Origin: Isochrysis galbana
Lineage: Eukaryota; Haptophyta; Isochrysidales; Isochrysidaceae
Assembly: GCA_018136815.1 (NCBI GenBank)
Contig: CM030933.1
Location: 2,006,329-2,070,328 of the forward strand
Direction of reading: 5' to 3'
Length of the DNA: 64,000 nucleotides
A model generated the notes under the pieces. It was not told where the DNA came from, made no database searches, and saw only the letters and a program-made list of their open reading frames with translations. This document shows, in pieces, positions 52,535 through 63,100 of this stretch; position 1 is the stretch's first letter; every line of letters starts with the position of its first letter. The position numbers and the translations under genes were made by a program.

Positions 52535-52890
52535 ACAATCTTAAAAAACTAACCGCTACTTGCACGGCGTGTGGCGTGTGGCAGATTGCTTGTGCTACTC
52601 CTAACTACCCTCCCGATCCTACCACATCCCCTTCCCCCTCCTCCCGCTTCCTTCCTTGGAGAACCGGGGGAGGAGAGGCCGCGTGCGCTACTTCTGTACT
52701 TCTGCTTCGGCAAAGGGCGTGAGATCTCTAGGTTAAAGTCGACAGCTTGGTCGACAGAGTATAGATAGGGGAGTGATCATTTTGCGAAGGTGTTTATTGC
52801 TCGGGGCGTGTAGTCCTAGTCGCTCCCTCTGAGTTTTCAGGCGTTGGAGGAATCCCACCTTTGCTTTGACTAGCAAGTGATATCTTGGAA
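52535..52890 (-). mobile_element. 5'-truncated LINE 3' end
   Basis: The minus strand has RYHLLVKAKVGFLQRLKTQR, then ERLGLHAPSNKHLRKMITPL and a frameshifted tail, the 3' UTR, and the end GCGGTTAGTTTTTTAAGATT. It matches the ends of the copies at 37423, 47293 and 59831. No clear target duplication. Confidence 0.75.
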
Positions 52891-52975
52891 CTAAGTTTCT
52901 ACTTGGTTGACCCATCATGGGGGGGCACGAGCACGAGCCCCCCCCCCCCCCGTCCCGTCCACTCCTTCCTAGGCG

Positions 52976-53195
52976 AGAAGCGTTCAATCACCATCACCCA
53001 CAGCATGGAAAAGCGTTCAATCACATCACCCACAGCATGGAAAAGCGTTCAATCGCCATCACCCATCACCCCCACAGCATGGAAAAGCGTTCAATCACCA
53101 TCAGCCTACACACCTACACATGACACATGGAAAAGCGTTCAATCGCCATCATCACCCCCGTGCTACAGACCAGCAAAAGCGTTCAATTATCCCCA
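52976..53195 (+). repeat. imperfect tandem repeat, core AAAAGCGTTCAAT
   Basis: The core (A)AAAGCGTTCAATC(A/G)CCATCA occurs six times, usually followed by CCCACAGCATGG, with spacing of 30 to 50 bp. It ends at the start of an LTR-retrotransposon pol fragment. The core is constant while the spacer length varies, as in the other word arrays of this window. Confidence 0.8.
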
Positions 53196-53743
53196 TCCCT
53201 GCTAGCACCTTTCGTTGTCGCCTCGACTCTCCCCCTCTTGTCGCTACAAGTGTGGAGACCCCTAGCGATAAGGGTGAGGTCCTAGTCACCGTCTGGAACC
53301 TCTCCGCCCGCCCGGTCACCCTGCCAGCCTACTCCCCGGTGGCATCCGCTCACGTGGAATTTGTACTTCACGAGGCTACTCAGACTCACGGCTCCACCGA
53401 CGCCGATCCCGAAGCTGCACTGACCGAAGCGCAACGCGCCCTCCTCGATTCGATTAACATTGACCCAGACAAGCAGTTGACTCCTGATCAGCTCGGCCAA
53501 GTTCGTCGCCTGCTAGCCCGCCACATCGAAGCCTTCGCACTCGACCCCAAAAACCCCAAGCACACGCATGTCATGGAGGTCGAGCTTCCGCTGCTCCCCG
53601 GCGCCACGGCTCATCGCCACGCTCCTTCTAAGTTGGGAGACGAAGGACGCGCCATCGTTGAAAAGCACGTCGCCGAGGCGTCGCCGAGGCTTCGCCTCTT
53701 AAGAGATAGAACTATTTCAAGCCCGTTCTTTCAACCTTCCTAA
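53196..53743 (+). pseudogene. LTR retrotransposon pol fragment (protease-RT linker)
   Basis: The frame reads VTVWNLSARPVTLPAYSPVA, LTPDQLGQVRRLLARHIEAF, ALDPKNPKHTHVMEVELPLL and PGATAHRHAPSKLGDEGRAI. This is the stretch just before the reverse transcriptase fingers of Ty3/gypsy-like pol (H..EL.L.PG...H.....). It breaks off in RLRLLRDRTISS before the RT motifs. No integrase or complete RT nearby. Confidence 0.6.
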
Positions 53744-53769
53744 AACCCCGCAAAAGACCTCTGGAGTAG

Positions 53770-54068
53770 AGCTGTTACCCCCCAGGAGCCAACGCCCCCC
53801 AGGAGCTCCCGGGGGCCCCCAGGAGCTATCGGGGGGAAATTTTCTCCCGATCGCCAACAGCCCCACCGAGAGCTATCGGGGGACCGAGAAAATCCCCCGA
53901 GAGCTGTTGGGAGATTTTACGTCCCCCGGGGAGCTATCGCGTTTTAAGGTCGGCCCCCAATAGCTATCGGGGGCGAAAGGCGGCCCCCGATAGCTATTGG
54001 GGGGAAAAGGACGGGCGCCGATAGCTATTGGGGGAAAACGACGGGCGCCGAGAGCTATCGGGGGGCTG
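53770..54068 (+). repeat. array of palindromic AGCTATCGGGGG words
   Basis: About nine copies of GAGCTATCGGGGG, GATAGCTATTGGGGG or close variants at intervals of roughly 25-40 bp. The fuller form CCCCCGATAGCTATCGGGGG is a perfect palindrome; single copies deviate by one or two bases. Spacers differ (AAAACGACGGGCGCC, AAAGGCGGCCC, AAATTTTCTCC). No ORF relation. Confidence 0.8.
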
Positions 54069-54176
54069 CCCGCTACTCCTGTCACGAGAGCAGAGGCACA
54101 TGAACCCCCAGTGAGGCGAACAAGCCCGCGCCTGGCCGCCCCCCGTGCCGCACAGCCCGAGCCTTACACAGGTTCC

Positions 54177-54659
54177 ATGGACAATTTCACCATGCCTCCC
54201 GAGGATCGCGCCCAGTGGCCGCTCATTTGCGGCAAACTCGATTGTGCCCTGGGGGGGCGCATTCAAGCGGGCATGGGCTGCCGCTGCCCGGCGTGCAACC
54301 TGGTCTACCACGACTTGTGTGCCGGCCATGGTGGCGAAAAAGAGACTTGGGTGTGCTGTGACCGGCGTCATCTTGTCTCGCCCCGGCGTGCACTCAAGAG
54401 GTCGGCTGCTGCGGCTGCGTTGTCGAAGCAGGGTCTGCGCATGCAGCGGCGCGCGGCCGCCGAGGACGGCGAGGGCCTCGAGCTGACGGTACCACCTTTG
54501 GCTCTCACCGACGCTTGCCGCTCCTCCAGCCCCCAATCGGACTCACCTCATGGAGCTCTTCATCATCTTGGCCATCTTGATTGCCCGCTGAACCCGCCGT
54601 TCTTGTTCAGCTCGGCGAGCGTCGACCTCGCTTGGGACGTGCTCCCACGGCGATACTGA
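54177..54659 (+). CDS. PHD/RING-like zinc finger ORF, possibly retroelement-derived
   Basis: 160-residue frame from MDNFTMPPEDRAQWPLICGK. Cysteines and histidine are spaced CGKLDC...CRCPACNLVYHDLC...CGH-like...WVCCDRR, a PHD- or RING-type metal-binding pattern. A basic segment follows (HLVSPRRALKRSAAAAALSK). It stays open upstream to 53997 without a better start. It is located between an LTR-pol fragment and a possible LTR, so it may be a passenger or C-terminal pol domain. Alternatively it is a fragment of a chromatin protein. Confidence 0.35.
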   Translation: MDNFTMPPEDRAQWPLICGKLDCALGGRIQAGMGCRCPACNLVYHDLCAGHGGEKETWVCCDRRHLVSPRRALKRSAAAAALSKQGLRMQRRAAAEDGEGLELTVPPLALTDACRSSSPQSDSPHGALHHLGHLDCPLNPPFLFSSASVDLAWDVLPRRY

Positions 54660-55264
54660 CCGCCTCTCGCCACCCTTCGTCATGTAGCCGTTGCGCGCCT
54701 CGCAGAAGTACTTCCGGAGCTCGGTGCAGCGGACGTCGACCTCCTTCTCGCTCATCATGGCTCTGTCGCTCTCTGCCGTCGCTCGACGCTCCGTCCGCTG
54801 TCTTTCCTCCCCTCCCTCCTATGTGATTTCTCTCCCCCACTCTAATAATAGAGTTATTGGAGGTCGTACCTCACTGCATCTCGCGTGTCTTCGGAATCAT
54901 TCCCTCCCTTTCGTTGTTGTTGCAGATCGTTTCTCTTTCTTCGTTGATTGTCGTTGTTTGCAGGAGATGAGACGCGTGTCGTCTGCGGTTGCACCCACCG
55001 CAACACCCGAGCAAAACTCCTGTAAAAGGGAGAAATGGGTGGTACGATGCGTACAAATAGGTTGCCGCGTCCAGCTTCCGAATTTGTGCTCAAAGGGCCC
55101 ACGGGTGCTCTCATCTTCTATTTTAAGCGTCGCTTTCAACGTTTGGTTTCTCGGTTATCTTTGGTTTCTCTCGCCTCGTCGTTCTAATTCTGGATTTCTT
55201 CTATTTCGGTTGCTCATTTCTCTTTCCATGCCGCTCGTCGGGACGACTCGAATTTAGTTGGGGA
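54660..55264. other. unassigned, small minus ORF at 54543-54758
   Basis: The minus frame 54543-54758 (MMSEKEVDVRCTELRKYFCE, ending MAKMMKSSMR) has mixed composition and could be an exon, but no partner is visible. The rest contains TC-rich sequence and no recognised gene. Confidence 0.3.
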
Positions 55265-55753
55265 GTGTCGTATTTCATACGATGACAGACTTTTACTTTA
55301 ACCTGTGGGTTATTTTTAGGCCTCAAGGTCTCGTCGATTGGCGATTGGTATGCCGCCTCTTCTCTTACTTTCTCTCGATGTCATCAAATGTTCCGTGACT
55401 GTCTTTTGTCTTCTCTCCGTGTCTCGGTCATAGCTCCCCAGCGAGGTCTGTCCTCGTTGTGCCGACCCCTCCGTCGCATGTCTGCGCGTTGCTGAATTGC
55501 CCTGGTACCGACGCTTGGCCGTCCGTCCAGGTGTGGTTAGTTTTCGCCCTGTTTGGCTTAGTGTGTGTGGTTCTGTGTCCTGAACCTTTTTGGGGTCTGG
55601 CGTTGTAGTCCCTCGTGTCTACCTCGGTCCTAAGAAGCTCTCATTCTCATTCTCTTTCTCCCACTAGCTCGCTAGCTAGCCTCGTCCCTACTCTCAGACG
55701 CCACGCGTCACAATCCTTCGGCCTTCCGTCCACCTCGTCGCTCGTAGCGCTCG
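55265..55753 (+). repeat. possible long terminal repeat
   Basis: A purine tract TTGGGGAG is followed by TGTCGTATTTCATACGATGA, the pattern of a polypurine tract and LTR start. The first bases form an inverted repeat TCGTAT-TTC-ATACGA. T/C-rich sequence continues to a start codon at 55754. The second LTR is not in the window, so this is tentative. Confidence 0.3.
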
Positions 55754-56035
55754 ATGGCAGACACTGTCAGACCCGACTCCTACTATGACCTTTCAGACAT
55801 CTTCCCGCAAGCAACAATCAACGAACATTCTACGGCCGCGTCAGCTGCCGGCTCGGTCGAACGTCGAACGGCCCTCTGCCTACGAGCCTGTAGTCATCGC
55901 GTGTTCGACACTCGCTCGCCCCCATCGGTATCTTCACACAAGGAGTATGAATTCAAGATCCCAGTCTCCTAAGAATCTGGATCCGTACTGCTACGCAACT
56001 ACTCTTGAAACTATATGTAGTAGTACCAGAGGGGG
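55754..56035 (+). other. short ORF plus repeat shared with 10.9 kb
   Basis: The frame 55754-55972 (MADTVRPDSYYDLSDIFPQA...) is 72 residues and unrecognised. From 55910 to 56035 the DNA is similar to 10925-11045 (GGTATCTTCACAC, TGAATTCAAGATC, GGATCC, GAGGGGGGGCC), which marks a dispersed element. It could be the start of a gag-like gene after the possible LTR. Confidence 0.35.
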
Positions 56036-56154
56036 GGCCGACACTCAGAGACCGCGCGGGAGGACCCCAGGACCGGCCCGCAAGCCCATTATAATTTTAT
56101 AACGTCTTGGCGTATTAGTATTTGGATTCTACGTCCAGGTCTATTTGTGGAGAG

Positions 56155-56300
56155 AAAAGATAGAGGGAGGGAGAGGGGGCGGGTGGGGAGTGGGGGGGGA
56201 GAGAGAGAGCGAGAGAGAGGGACGGACGGAGGGAGGGAGAGATAGAAAGAGGGAGAAGAATAGAGAAAGAGGAAGAGAGAGCCAGAGAGGGAGGAGGACG
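56155..56300 (+). repeat. GA tract at the ABCF start
   Basis: Purine-rich GAGAGAGA/GGGAGG sequence ending about 28 bp before the ABCF start codon, like the tracts at other gene starts here. Confidence 0.7.
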
Positions 56301-56327
56301 AGAAGCGCGGTCAGCCGCGTCGTCTCG

Positions 56328-59194
56328 ATGGCGTCGGCGGCGCTCTCTCGCGTGCTAGGGGCGGAGCGACTGAGTGCGTTAGACGAGGCGGGCGTCCTCG
56401 AGTATGTGACGTCGGCGCTGGAGGGAGACGACGAACCCTCCGAGCTCGCAGATATCCTTGCGCCGCTCCTGCTTGAAGCGGGAGCCGCAGGAGACGAGGC
56501 GGAGGCGGCGGAGCTCTCGGCAGCGCTGGCCTCGTCGCTCTCTCCCTCGCTCTCTACCGAGAGCGCTACAGCGGAGACGAGCCGGCTGCTCTCTGCGCCG
56601 GTGCAGATGGATGCGGTCGCCTCATCCGAGGAGCAAGAGATCCGCTCCGCAATCCGAGAGGGACTCAAGGTGCAGATCAACATCAACAAGGAGCTGGCGA
56701 GAGGATCCAACGAGCCCATCAAGGAGGATGAGACGGAGGAGGAGATGAAGCTGCGGTTCAAGATGATGCGACGAGGAGAGAAGATGCTCAAGCGTGCCGC
56801 ACGCCGCGAGAAGGTGCTCTCGATGCAAAGGGACGAGTTCATGCGCGAGCTGACGCGAGAGCCTGTCGTGCTGCATTGGCGCTCCGGAGGGGGTTCCAAT
56901 GACATCCTGCTGCGCGGCGCCTCGGTCGACATCAACGGGCTCTCGCTGCTGGACGACTGCAACCTCACCCTGGTTGGGGGGCGCAAGTACGGCCTCATCG
57001 GTCGTAACGGCATCGGCAAGACAACCTTCCTCAAGTTTCTCGCTGCGCACCGGTTCGAGGGCATGCCCGAACACCTCCAGATTCTGCATATTGAGCAGGA
57101 GGTACCGGGAGGCGAGCGCTCCGTACTCGAAACGGTGCTCGAGACAGACCGCGAGCGCTCGGCGTTGCTGCAGGAGCAGGCGGAGCTCCTCGCTGAGGAG
57201 GAGGAGGCGGAGGCGGCACCCAAGCCGGGTGAGATCGACACGCGTACCGAGAAGGAGAGAGAGATTGACATGCAGGACGAGCGCGATAGACAGGTGACAC
57301 ACGGTGCCGCACACTCGCCAGCGGCGTCTTGGCCTCGCGCTGCGCCCCGCCGGCTCTAATGCCTATCCGAGCTCCGCGCAGCGAGCACGCAGCTTGAGAA
57401 CACCCGGTCAGCCCAGCTGCGTGCGCCTGCTCGTATGATCGCCACTGAGCATGGGGGCGGCTTGCTGGCACTCCACACGCACTCGGGATCCCCTCCTCCC
57501 CTGCAGGCTCGGCTTGCCGAGGTCATGGAGCGGCTAGTTGAGATTGACGCCGACGCAGCGCCCGCGCGAGCGGCGGTGATCTTAGCTGGCCTCGGTTTTG
57601 GCGCCGAGGAGCAATCGCGACCAACGGCCTCCTTCTCGGGCGGGTGGCGGATGCGCGTCTCACTCGCACGGGCGCTTTTTGTCGAGCCCGACGTGCTGCT
57701 GCTGGACGAACCGACCAACCATCTCGACCTTCATGCGGTTCTGTGGTTGCAGGCACGCGCTGCACGCTTAGCCGTTCATCCGCCCGCGCCGGTCGCACCA
57801 TGCTGCTCCTAGCAGCCCTAGATGCACCTTCAAGCGATGCTCCTCGGGGACGTTGCACCTACCGGGTTATGCTGTAGGCACTGCGTGGCGTTCCAAGGCC
57901 ACGATTTATCGCTTGCCCCTTGCCCGGACAACCTCACTCGGTGGGCCCAGCATCGTACCATGTACCCAGGGCGCAACTGGCCTTTGCTGAGCCGACCGCC
58001 CTCTCGCGTCCCGTGCAGGAGTACCTCCAACGGTGGGACAAGACGCTAGTTGTGGTCTCTCATGCACGCTCTTTCCTCAACGCCGTGGTGACTGACATTC
58101 TGCACTTCCAAGCGAAGGGCATCACTCGATACAAGGGAGACTACGACCACTTTGAGGGCACGCGCGCCGACGAGATCCGAAACAACGAGCGGAAGGCGGA
58201 GGCACAGGAGAAAGCGCGAGCGCACATGAATGCGTTCATTGCCAAGTTCCGTTCCAACGCCAACCGCGCCAAGATGGTCCAATCGCGAATCAAGGCGCTC
58301 GGTCGCATGGAGACGCTCGCGGAGATCCTTACGGACTCCACACTTTGCTTTAAGTTCCCGTCGCCCGAGGCGCTCTCCGCCCCAGTCTTGCAGATGAATG
58401 ACGTGGCATTCGGCTATGTGGGCTACAAGGGTATGAAGCCTTTGCCGACGAGCGGCGACACGGCAGCGGTCGCGGTGGCGGGGGCGAGCGATTCTACGGC
58501 CACTCCTAAGCTCCTCTTCGAGAATGTCAACCTGGGCCTCGACATGGAATCGCGAGTCGCCCTCGTCGGCCCCAACGGCGTGGGCAAGTCGACCCTCCTT
58601 AAGGTGCTACTAGGAGAGCTCCAGCCTATGCCAGACACCCGTGGGCGCGTCGGGTCTGTGACGCGCGCCGCACGGCTGCGCATTGGCTACTTCTCGCAGC
58701 ATCACGTTGACCAGCTTGACCTCAAGCTCACTGCGATGGAGTCCTTCCAAAAGCAGTACCCCAATGCTAAGCCACTTGAGATTCGAGCCCACTTGGGCGG
58801 GATGGGCCTCGGCGGGAACTTAGCGCTCCAACGGATGAGTACACTTTCCGGCGGCCAAAAGTCCCGCGTGGCTTTTGCGCAGATCATGTGGCAGAAACCA
58901 CACCTCCTTCTCCTTGATGAGCCAACTAACCACTTGGACCTGGATGCTGTTGAGGCACTTATCCACGCTCTCCTCGACTTCGATGGTGGCGTGTTGGTAA
59001 TCTCGCACGACGAATATCTCGTAACGTCGGTCGCCGAGACGCTTTGGGTGGCAGAGCCTGGGAGAGTGACGCTCTTCAAGGACACCTTCGACGTCTACAA
59101 GAAGCGTGAATTAGCCAAGGGAGCTTCGCTGGGGTCTGCAGGGGCTGCACGGCCCGGAAAGCCGAAGCCGGCCGCTTCGCGCAAGGGGGGTTGA
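56328..59194 (+). CDS. ABCF3: ABCF-type ATPase (ABCF3/GCN20-like)
   Basis: Three exons: 56328-57293, 57507-57752 and 58019-59194; 795 residues (human ABCF3 is about 709). The N-terminal helical region ([20 protein letters not shown]) resembles the ABCF3/GCN20 N-terminus that binds GCN1. Nucleotide-binding domain 1: Walker [10 protein letters not shown], signature FSGGWRMR, Walker [19 protein letters not shown], switch [11 protein letters not shown]. Domain 2: [50 protein letters not shown]. There are no membrane segments, as usual for ABCF proteins, which act on ribosomes in translation control (GCN20: GCN2 activation). Intron 1 is GT-AG; intron 2 (57753-58018) has a GC donor (TTGCAG|GCACGC). 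An Ala/Glu-rich stretch in the first domain ([13 protein letters not shown]) and a Ser/Ala-rich acidic N-terminal extension explain the extra length. Confidence 0.93.
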
Positions 59195-59830
59195 TAGCGA
59201 GCAGGCTGTTGAACGGCGCCTATTCTTGGAGGCTTGCTTGCAGTGGCCTCAGTGCCATTGCACACGCATTTTACGCGGTAACCAAGAAGGCACGGGCTCA
59301 CATGCAGTGCCGGCGAGGAGATCAAGCATTTGCAGTCGCTGACGAACCGCAAGTCGGATGGTTGCATGCACTCGCTCCCAATGATTTACGCATTTCGATT
59401 AGATGAAGCATTATCGCCCGCGGCGAGAGCAACGACATAAAGTTCGCGATACATCATTGACCTACCACTGCCCCCCGTACATCCTCGGCTTGCTCGCGCG
59501 AATGCCTTTGTGGTGTACTAATATTGATTGTAGCACAGTCTAGCCACTGCCGCATAATACGCACAGCTGACACACACGAAGCCATGCCGGTACGCCAGCG
59601 CACTCTCTTGTGCGAGTTTGCAGCCACTCAACTAAGGTCGCATTCCGTGGAATATGGGACAGACAAGCTCGATATGAGCCATAGTCACATTGTTCCTGCA
59701 TATTTTAACATATACATACTGCTATGATATTATGACAATTAAATCAGCGACTTGGCAGTTTGCAGCTATTATTGTTACGGAGAGCGGCGCTGAAACTGTC
59801 TTAGATAGCCCCATCCGAGTGTTGGCACGC
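59195..59830. other. 3' flank of ABCF, nothing recognised
   Basis: AT-richer than the surroundings after 59520. Short frames only. Ends at the 3' terminus of the LINE. Confidence 0.5.
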
Positions 59831-60136
59831 AAAAAAAAAAATCTTCTTAAAATTCCCCGCTACGCGTGCGGCGTGAGGCAGTGTGCTAGTGTACCTCCCT
59901 ACTACCCAACCTTAACCCCTGACAACCCCCTTCCCCTTTCCCAGTTCCCTCTTTATCGGAGAAGCTGGTTCCGGGGAGGCCGCGCGCGCTGCTTCGGCCG
60001 GGAGTTGGAGAGAAGGGGGCTGGAGACTGTGATTCGTCCTGTACGCTAGTGTTGATTCGGGTTGCCTTCTATTGTATTTCGTGGGATCTTTATTGATATC
60101 CTCCTCGTTTTCTTCTAAGACGCGGTATTAAGTGCC
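59831..60136 (-). mobile_element. LINE 3' UTR and T-rich terminus
   Basis: The minus strand after the ORF2 stop contains CACAGTCTCCAGCCCCCTTC, GGGGGTTGTCAGGGGTTAAGG-like and CTGCCTCACGCCGCACGCG blocks shared with the 17.5-kb and 47.3-kb copies. It ends TTTTAAGAAGATTTTTTTTT. No polyadenylation-type A tail on the sense strand. Confidence 0.85.
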
Positions 60137-63100
60137 TTAGGTGATGTTACGGATGTCTAGCCCTCCCGCCGCCTGCAGGAGGTCTTCCGATGCTTCTAGG
60201 TTGAACTCCTTGTCCACCGTGTAGAGCGGACTTATCAATTTCTTAAAGTGTTTGTTACTCGGGGCGTGTAGCCCCATATTCTCTCGTTGTTTTTTCAGCC
60301 TCAGAAAGAACCCGACTTTCGCCGTTACTAATAGGTGGTATCTCGCAAGGATCGCTCTTAAGATCGACCTAACGGACCTGCCGTCCGCGTTGCCATATTG
60401 GATGTTATAAAAGTCAGTTAGGATGTACCTCCACGCCAGGATGCCTAGGTATCCCGAGGAGGGGTGCGGTCTGTCCACTTGATAGCAGAAAAGTCGTTGG
60501 GCTGTTTCGGATCCCGGCCTGAGGCTAATCCCCAGAAGTCCTTCTATGAATTCAAAGATGGGCTCCGTCGCGATGCATGATGCCAGGTGAGTGGAGCTTT
60601 CAGGGGCTATGCCGCAAAAGCGGCATGTTGGATCGTCAGCAAAGCGGTTCGCTGTAGCTAACCTCCTATGTAGGACATGTTTGAAATGCAAGTAAGAGTC
60701 TCTAGGCGTCAAAAAGTTATATTTGTATAATTGCGATATTTGTTTCCACTTTCCCGAGAGGACCGGTAACCTTTTTTCCCATCTTAGTGTGGATTTTTGT
60801 GTTTTGGTTTTCCTCAAAGCGAGGAACGCTTTAGTCAAGTCCCTGACACTTACATCCTCCAGTGTTGTACGCGTGCCTTTTAGCATGTATTCTTGAGGTA
60901 ACGGGTACGCCGTTTCCGCCGGGCCGTCGTACGCATGTCCCCACTTCAGCGGGGTGTATAGTTCGTCGGGCAGTAGTTGCGGGCTAATCCGCTCGTGGAT
61001 GTGGGGCTCTCCCATGACATTGAGCTGGACCTTGTGGTAGTCGCCTCTTCGGCGCAGATAAAAGTTATGGTCTATATCGACTAGGATCTCGCCTAGATCG
61101 TGTGCGTCCGGATCTTCCTGAGGGAGTATCTCTTGCTCCTCTGGAGCCGGGGGCGGAGTCTTCGCTTGTTTTTTAAGAAGGTTCATATAATCGAAAGTGG
61201 TATGTATTAGTCTTGATCTCGTCCACTCAGAAATCTTTTCCCATGACTTAAGAAAGGGGCCTACCGATATGTAATTTCCCCTATGGCGTATCCAACGTTC
61301 TCCGTCCGGCAAGTAAGCCGCGCATTCTTCCATAGTGTAAACGTCCCCCGTATCCGGGTTTATGGTGTTGTGAACAATAACTGTCTGTAGAGACTCCCAT
61401 TTCGACCTATGTGAGTGATGGATAGCCGGAGGCTTGTGGAAAAGATTGTGCCATATCGGGGAGCCCTGAGTGCCTTCTCGTGTGATTTCTCCCCTAAGGA
61501 AGTTGATCCTTCTGAAGTTTTCCAGCGCGTGCTTCCAGAATGCCGGGAGCGTGTTATTGCCGCGAATGCTAGCCGTGAGGCTCTTCGAGTCGACCTTCGA
61601 AAAGACCGCCGCTCGCCCTAAGGGGGTGCGGCTGAACCATTGATCCAAGACTATCTTCCATTCCGCCATTGACGGGTTAAGATATCGGACTATCCATATC
61701 GCTTGGAGCGCCCTCGTGTGTTCGGCCATGGGAAGTAGTCCGACCCCCAATAGGGGCCCGTCTTCGCTTGTGCCTACCCTCGGATATGCCGGAAGGGTTA
61801 TCCATTTCCGACCCTCTTGCGAGGAGCCTAGCTCATCCACCTGAAGTCGGGGAGACCTATCCCACAATATAGTTTGAACGTCCGAGTCAATGGCCTCCAT
61901 GAACCATGCCGGAGGAGTGGACGTGGATAGCCAATATCTCGGCGTCCCGTAGATTATGAAGTTCACTAGCAGCGTCCTCCCGTGAATGGAGAGACTCTTC
62001 AGACCTCTCCATGTTGCGACCTTTTTCTTAAGCTTCGCGTATAGCTTCTCCCAGAAGGAGTCGTTTTCTAGCCCTTCCCAGAAAGGGACTCCTAGAATGG
62101 TCGCATACTCGCCTTCGCCGAGTGTTTTAAGATAAGTTAGCGTCTCGGGGACCTGCGCCCCTGTAAGCGATCCCATTCTTATTAGTATACTCTTGTTTTT
62201 GTTCACCCTAGCCCCGGTGGCGGTTCCATATGTCTCTAAGATGTGCATCGCCCTCTCCAGTGACTCGAAAGAGCTCGCTAAAATTTGCGTGTCGTCGGCA
62301 AACTGCGAAAGCCTTAACTCTCTAGGTCCTATTGTGATTCCCTTCATCTCAGGGTCGGCGTTGACTAGTCGTGTTAGGCCTTCGGCCACTAAGAGAAAAG
62401 CTAGGGGCGATAGCGGGCACCCTTGGGGCATGCCGCAATGTATCGTGAAGGGATTGCTGCGTCTACCATTGGCCTTGATCCATCTGATCGGAAGGGAATC
62501 CGCGTTAGTTAATAGTGTTAGCCATCTAGAGTAACCGGGGCCGAAGCCCAATGCCTGTATCGCTTTATGATAATAATCCCAGCTGACTCTATCGAAAGCT
62601 TTCTCCCAGTCTATCGCCAGGGCTAATCCCTCTTCGTCTGCGTCTTCCAAGTATGCTTGCACTAACTTTAGCAAATGGGTGGCTTCGCCTATCATCCTCC
62701 TAGGCACAAAGCCCACTTGCTCCCTGGAGATGATCGTATGTATCGTTTTTTTGAGTCTGTTAGCTAGGATCCTGGCGAGGATTTTGTAGTCCGTTTGGAG
62801 CAACGTTATTGGTCTATAGTTCCTCGGGTCCCTGGCGTCCCCTTTTTTATAGAGCAGGGCTATATCACCCGAGCACGTGTCCTCCGGTAATGCCCCCGAC
62901 CGGTAGGCTTCGTGAAACATGTCCATCAGGCGCGGGGCCGCTAGCTTTTCAAAGCTTTGATAGAACTCCATTGGTATGCCGTCCGGCCCCGCGGATTTAC
63001 CTTTCGCCATTTGCCGTATAGCACGGATGATCTCCGAATATCCTATGGGCTTGTCCAAGAAGGACCTATGACCCGTCGGTATCTGACGTTGCCTTAGCGC

